Part shown: piece by piece, positions 1 through 7,984 of the stretch
Position numbering within the stretch: the first letter of the stretch is position 1
Layout: each line of letters begins with the position of its first letter
NCBI RefSeq assembly: GCF_000013625.1
Contig: NC_009659.1
Coordinates: 1,798,001-1,862,000 of the forward strand
Direction of reading: 5' to 3'
DNA from: Janthinobacterium sp. Marseille
GTDB lineage: Bacteria; Pseudomonadota; Gammaproteobacteria; Burkholderiales; Burkholderiaceae_D
DNA: 64,000 nucleotides
Translations under genes and position numbers: made by a program
The notes under the pieces: model-generated
What the model saw: the letters and a program-made list of their open reading frames with translations, nothing else
The model's database searches: none
What the model was told of the DNA's origin: nothing

Positions 1-2925
1 TCCGTAGATAGAGTACTTGTCATTATTCCAGTTGTACGAACCGCCGAAACCAATTCCCGCCCACAACCGGTCGTTGCTATTGGCGAAAGTCTGACCGCCG
101 ACTGTGACTGACGTGCCATCAAAGAATTCGTTATATAAACTGGCGATGCCATAAAGGCGAGTTCTGTTTTCCTGATATTCAAGGCTCATGCCCAGGCGAC
201 CTTGCAAGCTATCATCACGCCCATGCCTGACTGACGCACCAAAGACGTCGTTGAAGTCCTTGAAGCTTGCTTTTGAATAGCTCAGTTGGACTTGCGGTGT
301 CACAGACCAATTGCTATTCATCTTGACGCGCTTGCCGCTCTCGACCGACCAGGCCTGGCCGAAGGCATTGTTGTCGCTTTTAAGGCTATGCACCGAATTG
401 GCAGACAGGTTGCTGCTGTACCAGGTCAGCTGCGCTGCGCCATCTACATAAAAACCGTTTTCACCATACCAGGTCAGCGTGCCGCCAATGCCGTAGCCGT
501 CGGTGGAAATGTTGCCGGAGCCATAGTTGCCGACACCATAACGCCAGGATGTTTTGGCGCTGCCATGCACATAGTGCAGGAGGGCGCTGCCGACGAGTTT
601 GCCCTTGTTGTTTTCCGTGAGCAGGGCATCGATGCCACCCTGCATTTTGTATGTGTCGTACTGATAGTCACTGCCGGAAGTGGAATCTTTCGGTGTCATC
701 CGGTTATGTCCGCCTTCTACCCGTACCCACATACCATTCGTTTCGGTAAACGTCCCCGTTACGCCGCGCCCATTGTCTTTGGCAGACGAACTGCTGCCAT
801 CATTCCAGAAACGATTGCCGACCCTTTGCTGTAGTGTCGGCAAACCATTCAGTCCCAACAGGATTTGCGGATAGGCTTCGTAGCTGGGTACACCGGGTTG
901 GTATAGTGGCGTGCCAGGTGCGTTTAGCAAAGCGGAGCGCAGGTACCAATTGCCATCTGCAGGCGTGGATGCACCTCCCGCATAGAGACGGTATGCGTAT
1001 GCGCCCGCCACGACAGCTTGCTGACCCTCGAAGGTGGTAGTGCCTACCAGTGAAAAGGTGCCGTTGGAGGCACCCTGTACTTCAATAATTCTGATGCCTT
1101 CTGTTGTTTGCGCCCCAGCTCCGCCGAAGTTCGTTACCGTGACCGGCGTGGCACCCGAGGTGCTGCCCGTGATGACCAGACGATCAGTGGCGGAGCTGTC
1201 GTCTCCCAGTTGCGTCCTGATTTCGATACTGCCGCCCGCGGGTGTGTAATTGCCGGCGATGGTGAGTGTACCGAGGCTGCCGCTGTGACCAGGAGCGATA
1301 ACACCACTATTGGTGGTAACACCGACTTGGCCGATACCGGTCAGGCGTCCGCCGGACTGTACGTCGATAGTGCCGCCGAGGATGCCGTCCATTTGCAGCG
1401 TACCTGCACTGACTGCGGCGTTGCCGATAAAGGTAGAACTATCGCCTGTGAGTATCAGCGTGCCGGCACCCAGTTTATTAAAGGTGGAGGTGCCGGTAAA
1501 AGCGGTACTGATAGCGATGGTGTACGTGTTGCTATCGAACCATGCGCCTTCGCTTCCGACAGTCAATCCCGTGAAACCATTCAGGAAATTGGCTTCATCA
1601 CGGTTAGCGCGCAGTATGCCGCCATTGAGGTCGAGGTTGACGGTGCCGACTCCGGAAACGACGGATCCGGTTTCGACTATGCCGCGTCCGGTGGCATCAC
1701 CGTTGATGTGCAGGGTGCCGCTACTGGTAGCAGTATTGGCGATATGAACATTATCACCAACTTTTACCAGGCCGCCTTTTTCGACGGTCACCGTGCCGGA
1801 ACCATCAACGCCGACGATCAGATCATCGCTTACGCTTAATGTAGAGGCATTGCCGGTGCTGCTTGATACGGTAACCGTACCTTGCGCGCCGGCGAAGTAG
1901 CCAAGATAGATCGTTGCAGCCGAAGCCGGGCCGCTGAATCCAACGGTGCTTACCGAGGCGCCTTCCAGGACTTCCAGTTCACCGGTTCCAATGTAACCCA
2001 CATAAATGTTGCCGAGAGGGTCCCAGGTCGATCCGGCATCCGAGACGGTAACATGGCCATGGCCAGAGCCGAAGCCAAGCATTCCCTGCCCGCTATGTAC
2101 TGCACCGCCCTGGTTGATATCGAGGGTACCGTTACCGCTGACGCCAATCGAAAATGTTGTGTTCGTGGCGCTATTCCAAGTCGATCCGGTGCCTGAAACA
2201 GTAAGGTGCCCATCGCCGGTAGACTGATCGCCGATGGAAACCCAGCCGCTGTTTACTACGGCACCGCTGAGGACCTGCATCGTGCCGCTGCCGCCTTCAC
2301 CGATGTAAGTGGTGGCAGTAGATGCACTATCCAAAGTCGATCCGGTGCCCGAGACGGTAACAGAGCCGGTGCTGCCGCTGTCGCGGCCGATAGAAGCCCC
2401 GATGCTTGTAACCACACCGCCGTTGAGGATATTGAGCGTACCATTGCCGCCTGTTTCAACGCCGATAAGAACCTGACCATTATTGGTCCAGGTCGAGGCA
2501 CTACCACTACCATCACTGCCCTGGACGATCACTGTTCCCACCGCACCAGCCTGGTTGCCGACGTAGCCCGCGTTATTGTCCACTTTAGCACCGGCGTCAA
2601 TGAGCAAGCTGCTGGGACCCGGCAAGGTATCCCCAACGATAAGGTCGTCGCCAACGGACCATGTCTGCGCGCCGCCGGGAGGCGTGTAATTCAAGTCGCC
2701 ATTGCCGATGATGGATTGTGCGTGAGCCTGCTGCATAGCAGCGCTTGCATATACCAATGCGGCGAGTGCGGTTGAAAGGATAAGAGTGCGGCGATAAGGG
2801 AAGGGCGCGCTGCCATGCCTGGTCTGGTGATTCCGATGATATGCGGCGCACCACGATGGCATGTCATCCCTGGAAACACTTACAGGACTTGAACAGAGCA
2901 AGAAATCCGTATTGGAGATAGTCAT
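1..2925 (-). CDS. Autotransporter with T5SS/PEP-CTERM-type repeats (3' end beyond window)
   Basis: This minus-strand frame stays open from the left edge to ATG 2925 and encodes a type Va secreted surface protein. The N-terminus has a basic, hydrophobic signal segment ending near AHAQ. The passenger repeats a unit of the type VTVSGTGSTxxxS...IGxxGxGT, which I recognise as the repeat shared by T5SS and PEP-CTERM proteins. It then carries a pertactin-like stretch (GTLTIAGNYTPAGGSIEI, complement of about 1200-1270) and from about 850 leftward alternating beta strands of the outer-membrane barrel. The final barrel strands lie outside the window. ATG 2925 has AGGGA seven bases upstream; ATG 2862 is an alternative giving a shorter leader. 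The ligand or adhesive target cannot be read from the sequence. Confidence 0.85.
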   Translation of the reverse strand, partial: MTISNTDFLLCSSPVSVSRDDMPSWCAAYHRNHQTRHGSAPFPYRRTLILSTALAALVYASAAMQQAHAQSIIGNGDLNYTPPGGAQTWSVGDDLIVGDTLPGPSSLLIDAGAKVDNNAGYVGNQAGAVGTVIVQGSDGSGSASTWTNNGQVLIGVETGGNGTLNILNGGVVTSIGASIGRDSGSTGSVTVSGTGSTLDSASTATTYIGEGGSGTMQVLSGAVVNSGWVSIGDQSTGDGHLTVSGTGSTWNSATNTTFSIGVSGNGTLDINQGGAVHSGQGMLGFGSGHGHVTVSDAGSTWDPLGNIYVGYIGTGELEVLEGASVSTVGFSGPASAATIYLGYFAGAQGTVTVSSSTGNASTLSVSDDLIVGVDGSGTVTVEKGGLVKVGDNVHIANTATSSGTLHINGDATGRGIVETGSVVSGVGTVNLDLNGGILRANRDEANFLNGFTGLTVGSEGAWFDSNTYTIAISTAFTGTSTFNKLGAGTLILTGDSSTFIGNAAVSAGTLQMDGILGGTIDVQSGGRLTGIGQVGVTTNSGVIAPGHSGSLGTLTIAGNYTPAGGSIEIRTQLGDDSSATDRLVITGSTSGATPVTVTNFGGAGAQTTEGIRIIEVQGASNGTFSLVGTTTFEGQQAVVAGAYAYRLYAGGASTPADGNWYLRSALLNAPGTPLYQPGVPSYEAYPQILLGLNGLPTLQQRVGNRFWNDGSSSSAKDNGRGVTGTFTETNGMWVRVEGGHNRMTPKDSTSGSDYQYDTYKMQGGIDALLTENNKGKLVGSALLHYVHGSAKTSWRYGVGNYGSGNISTDGYGIGGTLTWYGENGFYVDGAAQLTWYSSNLSANSVHSLKSDNNAFGQAWSVESGKRVKMNSNWSVTPQVQLSYSKASFKDFNDVFGASVRHGRDDSLQGRLGMSLEYQENRTRLYGIASLYNEFFDGTSVTVGGQTFANSNDRLWAGIGFGGSYNWNNDKYSIYG

Positions 2926-2947
2926 TCAGGGTTCCCTATTGATTCAG

Positions 2948-2971
2948 TATGCAGATGTTAATTTCTGCATA
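2948..2971. promoter_or_regulatory. Perfect 8-bp inverted repeat upstream of the autotransporter
   Basis: TATGCAGA and TCTGCATA are separated by 8 bases, 22 bases ahead of the autotransporter start codon at 2925. It resembles a dimeric regulator site. No regulator gene directly adjoins it, so the binding protein is unknown. Confidence 0.4.
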
Positions 2972-3091
2972 GTCGAGTCAAGGCCGATTAAGGAATGGAT
3001 ATCGATTAAGTCTCCCTGTATGAAATCTCGGCAGGGATGCCTGAATACTGAATGAAAAATTTCTTTTGTGCAACAAGGTCGCATTCTGCAA

Positions 3092-3196
3092 CTAGCCCGG
3101 GTATGGACTCAGGAGTTCCGTCACCCAGTCGCTGAAAACTTGTGCGCGAGGTGAGTCCCGCTTCCATTGCACGGCGCGGCCGCCGTCGGGCAAAGC
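3092..3196 (-). pseudogene. C-terminal remnant of a LysR-type regulator
   Basis: The minus strand between 3196 and the stop at 3092-3094 encodes about 34 residues containing SPRAQVFSDWVTELL. This closely resembles the last helix of LysR-family regulators (typical form PRVRxFxDFLxxxL). An in-frame TAG at 3197-3199 cuts it off, and no LysR body is present upstream. It lies between the autotransporter and the hxlR-type gene. The reading rests on motif similarity only. Confidence 0.5.
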
Positions 3197-3240
3197 CTAG
3201 TGATCTGTTTGATGCTGGGTCCGCCAAATACAGCTTGCCG

Positions 3241-3690
3241 TCAAGTGCCGAGTTTCAGTACCAGGGTATTGTCGGCATTGAGTTTGCGACCGTTGCCTGA
3301 ACGAGCTTCCATTTTTGGAATCTCTTTCCTGCTCTGGCGTTCCACCAGGCGCGAACGGGGTTCATCTTTATCAAACAAATACTCTTCGCCCCATTGTCGC
3401 AAGCTGACGATGAGGGTGAAGAGTGCTTCTCCTTTGGCTGTTAATACATAGTCCTGGTAAGCGCTGCCGTCTGTCGCCGGTATCGCTTCCAATATGCCTT
3501 GCTCCATCAGCTTGTGCAGACGATCCGACAGGATGTTTTTGGCGATGCCCAGGTCTTTTTGGAAGTCACCGAAGCGACCCATGCCATCGAAGGCGTTGCG
3601 CACGATCAATAGCGACCACCTGTCACCGATGACATCCAGCGCACGGGCAACCGGGCAGGGCTCTGCTTGCATAGTGGTTTTTCTGGACAT
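3241..3690 (-). CDS. HxlR-family transcriptional regulator
   Basis: A 149-residue winged-helix regulator. The first third has the HxlR signature: CPVARALDVIGDRWSLLIVR, then FGDFQKDLGIAKNILSDRLHKL as the DNA-reading helix region and a wing ending near YVLTAKG. The cysteine near residue 12 is the family cysteine that in some members senses electrophiles or oxidants. ATG 3690 is chosen because AGGGAAA lies about nine bases upstream; longer frames start with no ribosome site. The gene is divergent from an MFS transporter at 3789, and a long inverted repeat lies between the two, so autoregulation and control of the pump are likely by inference. Confidence 0.88.
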   Translation of the reverse strand: MSRKTTMQAEPCPVARALDVIGDRWSLLIVRNAFDGMGRFGDFQKDLGIAKNILSDRLHKLMEQGILEAIPATDGSAYQDYVLTAKGEALFTLIVSLRQWGEEYLFDKDEPRSRLVERQSRKEIPKMEARSGNGRKLNADNTLVLKLGT

Positions 3691-3717
3691 GGGGCGTTTC
3701 CCTGATAATGAAAATAT

Positions 3718-3775
3718 CTGGTTGCATTTTAAAACCATATTCGATATCCTTCAACTGGTTTTAAATTGCAACCAG
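3718..3775. promoter_or_regulatory. 20-bp-arm inverted repeat between hxlR-type gene and MFS gene
   Basis: Left arm 3718-3737 and right arm 3756-3775 are reverse complements at 19 of 20 positions, separated by 18 bases. The element spans the divergent intergenic region and is the obvious operator for the HxlR-type protein. Confidence 0.7.
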
Positions 3776-3788
3776 ATTGGAGCGCATT

Positions 3789-5027
3789 ATGTCTTGCCGA
3801 CAACTATCAGCATCTTCATTAAATCCTTGTATTGAATCCGCCGCGGACGCCAGTGTCCCGAACTGGCTGGTGTGGCTGTTCGCCGTGGCCTGTGGTTTGA
3901 GTGTGGCCAATGTCTACTATGCGCAACCCTTGCTGGATGCGCTGGCCGCCGATTTCGGGCTGGCTACCGGCGTCATCGGCATCGTCGTGACCATGACGCA
4001 GCTTGGCAGTGCAATCGCGTTGCTGTTGCTGGTGCCGCTCGGGGATATGTTGAATCGCCGCCGTTTGCTACTGGCGCAGTTATGGTCGCTGGCGCTGGCA
4101 TTGGTATTGGTTGCTGCCGCAGCGACACCAGCGTATTTATTGGTAGGGATGCTCTTCGTCGGCATGCTGGGTACGGCGATGACGCAAGGATTGATTGCTT
4201 ATGCAGCGACGATAGCCGCGCTGACGGAGCGCGGTCGTGTGGTTGGCACGACCCAGGCTGGTGTGCTGGTCGGTTTATTGTCCGCGCGCGTACTGGCCGG
4301 GGCGATCGCCGACATCTCAAGCTGGCGCATGGTGTATCTGGTTTCGGCCGGCATGATGTTGATGCTGGCATTACTTCTGGTGCGCGTGCTGCCGCAGCCT
4401 AATAGCCATTCATCCGGTTTGTCTTACCTGCAATTGCTGGCTTCGATGGGGCGGCTGATGTGGCGTGAGCGTGTGCTGCAAGTGCGTGGCGTGATTGCGA
4501 TGCTGATGTTCGCTGCCTTGAGCATCTTCTGGAGTGCGCTGGTATTGCCACTCAGTGCTGCGCCATACAATTATTCAAAAACTGCGATAGGAGCACTTGG
4601 CCTGATCGGTGTGCTGGGCGCGCTGGCGGCGAGCCGGACCGGGCGCTGGGCGGACCAGGGCTGGGGGCAGAGAACCAGTGCCGCGGCCTTGATTCTTTTG
4701 GTTGTGTCGTGGTTGCCGCTGGCATTGATGCAGCATGGCTGGATCTTCCTGGTCGTCGGCATTATCGCGCTGGATCTGGCCGGGCAGGCGATACATGTGA
4801 CGAACCAAAGCATGATCTTCAATGTGCAGGAAGGGTCATCCAGTCGTCTGGTCGGATGCTATATGCTGTTTTACGCTGCGGGCAGCGGCCTCGGCGCCAT
4901 TGCCGCGACCAATGCCTTTGCGTATGGCGGCTGGTCGGCGGTGTGCATACTGGGTGCTGTCGTCAGTGGACTGGCTTTGCTGTTCTGGTACTGTAGCCGG
5001 CCGTCTTCAGCTGAAAACAGTGCTTGA
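3789..5027 (+). CDS. MFS transporter, DHA1-type efflux pump
   Basis: A 412-residue inner-membrane carrier with about twelve hydrophobic segments. After a short polar N-terminus, the first helix contains VANVYYAQPLLDALA, followed by VTMTQLGSAIALLLLVPLGD and the loop DMLNRRRLLL, matching the family's loop 2-3 motif. The set is typical of proton-coupled drug or metabolite exporters. ATG 3789 has GGAG six bases upstream. The 3' end overlaps the convergent GST gene by 21 bases. Its divergence from an HxlR regulator suggests induction by a toxic small molecule. The substrate cannot be assigned. Confidence 0.85.
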   Translation: MSCRQLSASSLNPCIESAADASVPNWLVWLFAVACGLSVANVYYAQPLLDALAADFGLATGVIGIVVTMTQLGSAIALLLLVPLGDMLNRRRLLLAQLWSLALALVLVAAAATPAYLLVGMLFVGMLGTAMTQGLIAYAATIAALTERGRVVGTTQAGVLVGLLSARVLAGAIADISSWRMVYLVSAGMMLMLALLLVRVLPQPNSHSSGLSYLQLLASMGRLMWRERVLQVRGVIAMLMFAALSIFWSALVLPLSAAPYNYSKTAIGALGLIGVLGALAASRTGRWADQGWGQRTSAAALILLVVSWLPLALMQHGWIFLVVGIIALDLAGQAIHVTNQSMIFNVQEGSSSRLVGCYMLFYAAGSGLGAIAATNAFAYGGWSAVCILGAVVSGLALLFWYCSRPSSAENSA

Positions 5028-5612
5028 GAAACTGTCTCGCTGCAGCATGCGGGTGCGCAAGGCGGAGAGGGCAGGATACTTGTCTTGCCATTCCACTTCC
5101 GGCAAACGGAAGGAGATGTAGTCGAGTGCCACTGCAATGACGATATCTGCCAGCGTTACGGCATTGGCTGCCGGCAGGGATGCGGCATATGCGGTGTTCA
5201 GCGCGGGCAGGGTACGCTCTATGGCTTGCAGGCGACGTTGGCCGAGCACGCTGTCATCGATTTCCTTACCGTGATGCTTGCGCGTGATCATGGTGGTAAA
5301 TGCCGCATCAATCAAACCTTGCGCCCAGCCTGTCAGTTGCAGGATTTCAGCATAGCGTTCGGGCGGCAGCAGCTTGTCACCAGATCCGACGCTATCCAGG
5401 TATAAAGCGATCAACAGCGATTCCGTAATGCTCTGTCCATCGTCGGTGACCAATACCGGTACGCGTCGCACCGGATTGTGTTGTAGCAGCCTGGCATCCT
5501 CATTCCATGGATCGCTCCAGACCAATACCAGTTTGTTGGCACAGCCTTTTTCCAATGCAACTATGCGTGCGATGCGGGCATAAGGCGAGGTGCGATTGAG
5601 CAGTAATTCCAT
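5007..5612 (-). CDS. Glutathione S-transferase family protein
   Basis: A 201-residue cytoplasmic protein with a thioredoxin-like N-terminal domain (MELLLNRTSPYARIARIVAL; SPY supplies the catalytic serine and tyrosine region) and the cis-proline strand RVPVLV followed by DGQSITESLLIALYLD, which binds the gamma-glutamyl part of glutathione. The C-terminal half is the helical GST domain. The start codon lies one base after the stop of the upstream MFS gene, so the two are probably translationally coupled. Pairing with a transporter suggests detoxification of an electrophile, but the substrate is unknown. Confidence 0.88.
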   Translation of the reverse strand: MELLLNRTSPYARIARIVALEKGCANKLVLVWSDPWNEDARLLQHNPVRRVPVLVTDDGQSITESLLIALYLDSVGSGDKLLPPERYAEILQLTGWAQGLIDAAFTTMITRKHHGKEIDDSVLGQRRLQAIERTLPALNTAYAASLPAANAVTLADIVIAVALDYISFRLPEVEWQDKYPALSALRTRMLQRDSFSSTVFS

Positions 5613-5613
5613 A

Positions 5614-6822
5614 TCAGTTTCCGTTCTTGCAAAAGTTGATTGTTGCAGCAGGTATGGTTTGCGCCTTGGGTGTGAGCATGAGCAAGAGGCAGGCGCTAAC
5701 CATGACCAGGCTGCCGATGGCAAACAGGGGCAGGTAGGTACCGAGTAAGCCGTACAGGGCGGACATGCCGTAACCGGACAAGGCTTGCGCGCTGGAGAAG
5801 GACACTGCGCCTATGCCCCATACCCGTTTATAAGCTGCCGGCCCCACCAGTTCCATCACACGTCCCGAAGTCAGCGTCACCATGCCGGTCACCATGATGC
5901 CGACGATGAGTGATGAGGCCGAGCGCCAGAACAGCGTAATCGATAACAAGGGGATCGCAATTGCAGCAGCCTTGATAAAGAAACCGAAAGCCAGGCTGCG
6001 GTGCCAGCCAAAGCGCTTGCCCAGATAACCGGCAAATAGCGGACCAATGATCGCGCCTATGCCGAATAGCAGCCACTGCATGGAGGCGGCATCAGTCCCC
6101 AGCGATTTTTCGCGATCGAGGAAATCAACCCAGAAAACCGTGTGCGGTATGAAACCGATTGCGTCCAGACCATAGGCCAGTATTACCAGTAGTGCTGCAA
6201 GGCCGAGTGCCGGAACCGGTAAGGCAACATCCGGCTGAACTGATGTCGCTGCATTATTGCGTGCGAGGCGGCGCATGCCCCAGTCCGCCAGCAAGCCTGC
6301 GCCCAGCGACAACAAGCCGAGTACCAGCCAGGCTGCAGTCAGGTTCAGGCGGAGCAGCATGGGGATGAGGCTGGCTGACAGGATCGCGCCCATGCCTATG
6401 CCGGTGAAAACAAAGGAAGCGACCATGCCCCTGCGCTCTGGTGGTATCGCAGTGAGTGCCACCGACGGACCGACTACCATCAACAAGCCACCGGCCAGTC
6501 CCGAGATGAAGCGCCAGGCGAAGAACCAGCTGAACGCCGCCGGGAGCGCGCACAGTACGAAGCTCAGTACGATGCAGGCAAAGGACAGTCCCATTAGTTT
6601 GCGCGTATCAAAACGCTCGGATAAACGAACCGTCAGCAAGGCACCCAGTAGATAGCCGAGCAGGTTGGCCGCACCGAGGTAGACCGCCTGCGAACTGTGG
6701 AACCAGCCTTGATGGATGACAGCCGGCAACAAAGGTGTATAGGCGAGACGCGCCAGGCCGACTGCGGCGAGGGTGGCCGTGGTGCCAACGGCGATGGCGG
6801 GTAAATCGCTGCGTGAGGGCAT
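5614..6822 (-). CDS. YbfB/YjiJ-type MFS transporter
   Basis: A 402-residue membrane protein with about twelve hydrophobic segments. The N-terminus (AIAVGTTATLAAVGLARLAY, then TPLLPAVI) fits the YbfB/YjiJ branch of the MFS, whose members often carry a GxGxxRFxYxPLLP-like first helix. ATG 6822 is preferred because GGAAGAC precedes it; upstream in-frame ATGs at 6834 and 6867 are less well placed. The gene is co-directional with and nearly abuts the GST gene, and diverges from a LysR regulator, giving a regulator-transporter-GST module. Transport direction and substrate are not established. Confidence 0.85.
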   Translation of the reverse strand: MPSRSDLPAIAVGTTATLAAVGLARLAYTPLLPAVIHQGWFHSSQAVYLGAANLLGYLLGALLTVRLSERFDTRKLMGLSFACIVLSFVLCALPAAFSWFFAWRFISGLAGGLLMVVGPSVALTAIPPERRGMVASFVFTGIGMGAILSASLIPMLLRLNLTAAWLVLGLLSLGAGLLADWGMRRLARNNAATSVQPDVALPVPALGLAALLVILAYGLDAIGFIPHTVFWVDFLDREKSLGTDAASMQWLLFGIGAIIGPLFAGYLGKRFGWHRSLAFGFFIKAAAIAIPLLSITLFWRSASSLIVGIMVTGMVTLTSGRVMELVGPAAYKRVWGIGAVSFSSAQALSGYGMSALYGLLGTYLPLFAIGSLVMVSACLLLMLTPKAQTIPAATINFCKNGN

Positions 6823-6902
6823 ATCGTCTTCCATCAGGACAAAGCGGAGCCTTGTTGATAGCATCATAGTCCGATGTGGATAGCACTACAAACGATTAGT
6901 AA

Positions 6903-6917
6903 TGATATGCTGTATCA
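6903..6917. promoter_or_regulatory. T-N11-A LysR-type box
   Basis: TGATA-TGCTG-TATCA is a perfect 15-bp dyad with the T-N11-A form expected of LysR-type sites, located between the divergent MFS and lysR genes. Confidence 0.55.
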
Positions 6918-6926
6918 CATTTAGAG

Positions 6927-6941
6927 ATGCATAATCTGCAT
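6927..6941. promoter_or_regulatory. Second 15-bp dyad near the lysR start
   Basis: ATGCA-TAATC-TGCAT is a second perfect dyad, 24 bases (centre to centre) from the first. It may be the activation-side half of the regulator's binding region. Confidence 0.4.
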
Positions 6942-6955
6942 GCCCGGAGGTGATC

Positions 6956-7852
6956 ATGGACTTGAAGTCACTACGTTTGTTTGTCGCCGTAGCCGAAACC
7001 GGCAGCTTTGTCGCCGCCGCCGAGAGGCACCACACGGTACAGTCAAATGTGACCGCGCATATCAAGAAACTGGAAGATGAAGTCGGTGCGCAATTGATAG
7101 AACGCGGTACGCCGGCCAGGCCAAGCTCGGCCGGCTTTGCCCTGATGGCTTATGCGGAGCGCATGATCCAGGCACACGATGAAGCGCTGGCCCTATTCAA
7201 AAATGGTGAGGTCAGCGGCAGCCTGCGGGTCGGCGCGATGGAAACGACTACCGCGCTGCGCCTGCCGCCATTGCTGACGCTGTTCCACGCCAGCCATCCC
7301 GAGGTCGACCTGAAACTGACCACCGGGCCGACTGCCAAACTGGTGGCCGGCCTGAACGAAGGACGTTTCGATTGCGTCTTCATTGCCGGTAAACTGGAAA
7401 ACCCGCGCCTATATCAATACAAAGCCTATCGTGAAGAATTGGTGCTGGTGTCAGCGTCGCCGATGAAGAGCATGCCGTCGGCCGATACATTACGCGCGTC
7501 AACTTTCCTGGTATTCGGCCAGGGTTGCAGCTACCGCCAGCGCGTTGACGTACTGCTGGCAGACAGCGGTGTATTTTCGTCGCGGATGGTCGACTTCGGT
7601 TCGCTCGATGCCATCCTCGGTTGTGTCGGTGCCGGCATGGGCTATGCGCTGATGCCCAAGGTGGTATTCGATGCGCACAAACATCGCTTTCCGATTTACA
7701 GCCTGAAGCTGCCATCGCGGCTTGGCGTGGTGGATACTTATTTCGTTGCCGCACCGCGAACGGGCTGGGCCCCGGCACTCGCTTCGTTTGCCGAGGCGCT
7801 CGCTCACGCAACTGCATCGAAGCAGCTTGAAGGAAAAATTGCGATGCTGTAA
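6956..7852 (+). CDS. LysR-family transcriptional regulator
   Basis: A 298-residue regulator. Residues 1-60 are the winged helix-turn-helix (LKSLRLFVAVAETGSF, then AAAERHHTVQSNVTAHIKKLE), and the remainder is the periplasmic-binding-like effector domain (SGSLRVGAMETTTALRLPPL onward). ATG 6956 has a near-perfect GGAGGTGAT ribosome site. The gene is divergent from the YbfB-type MFS-GST pair, and two dyads lie in the shared promoter region, so control of that pair is the likely role. The effector is unknown. Confidence 0.92.
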   Translation: MDLKSLRLFVAVAETGSFVAAAERHHTVQSNVTAHIKKLEDEVGAQLIERGTPARPSSAGFALMAYAERMIQAHDEALALFKNGEVSGSLRVGAMETTTALRLPPLLTLFHASHPEVDLKLTTGPTAKLVAGLNEGRFDCVFIAGKLENPRLYQYKAYREELVLVSASPMKSMPSADTLRASTFLVFGQGCSYRQRVDVLLADSGVFSSRMVDFGSLDAILGCVGAGMGYALMPKVVFDAHKHRFPIYSLKLPSRLGVVDTYFVAAPRTGWAPALASFAEALAHATASKQLEGKIAML

Positions 7853-7984
7853 TGTGGCTGTATCAGTTGTTAAGCAAGGCGTGACGTCTGCCCCTATACG
7901 TACAGCGATTTGCCGTTTTTTGATGGTTCCAGCCTTCGGATGTCCGGTTTCCTGATAGTCGTTCAAAGAAACGAAAGGCAGTAA

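Noticed and set aside
2861..3055. A 64-codon plus-strand frame upstream of the first autotransporter
   Set aside because: Overlaps the autotransporter start and its dyad, lacks a ribosome site and resembles no protein.
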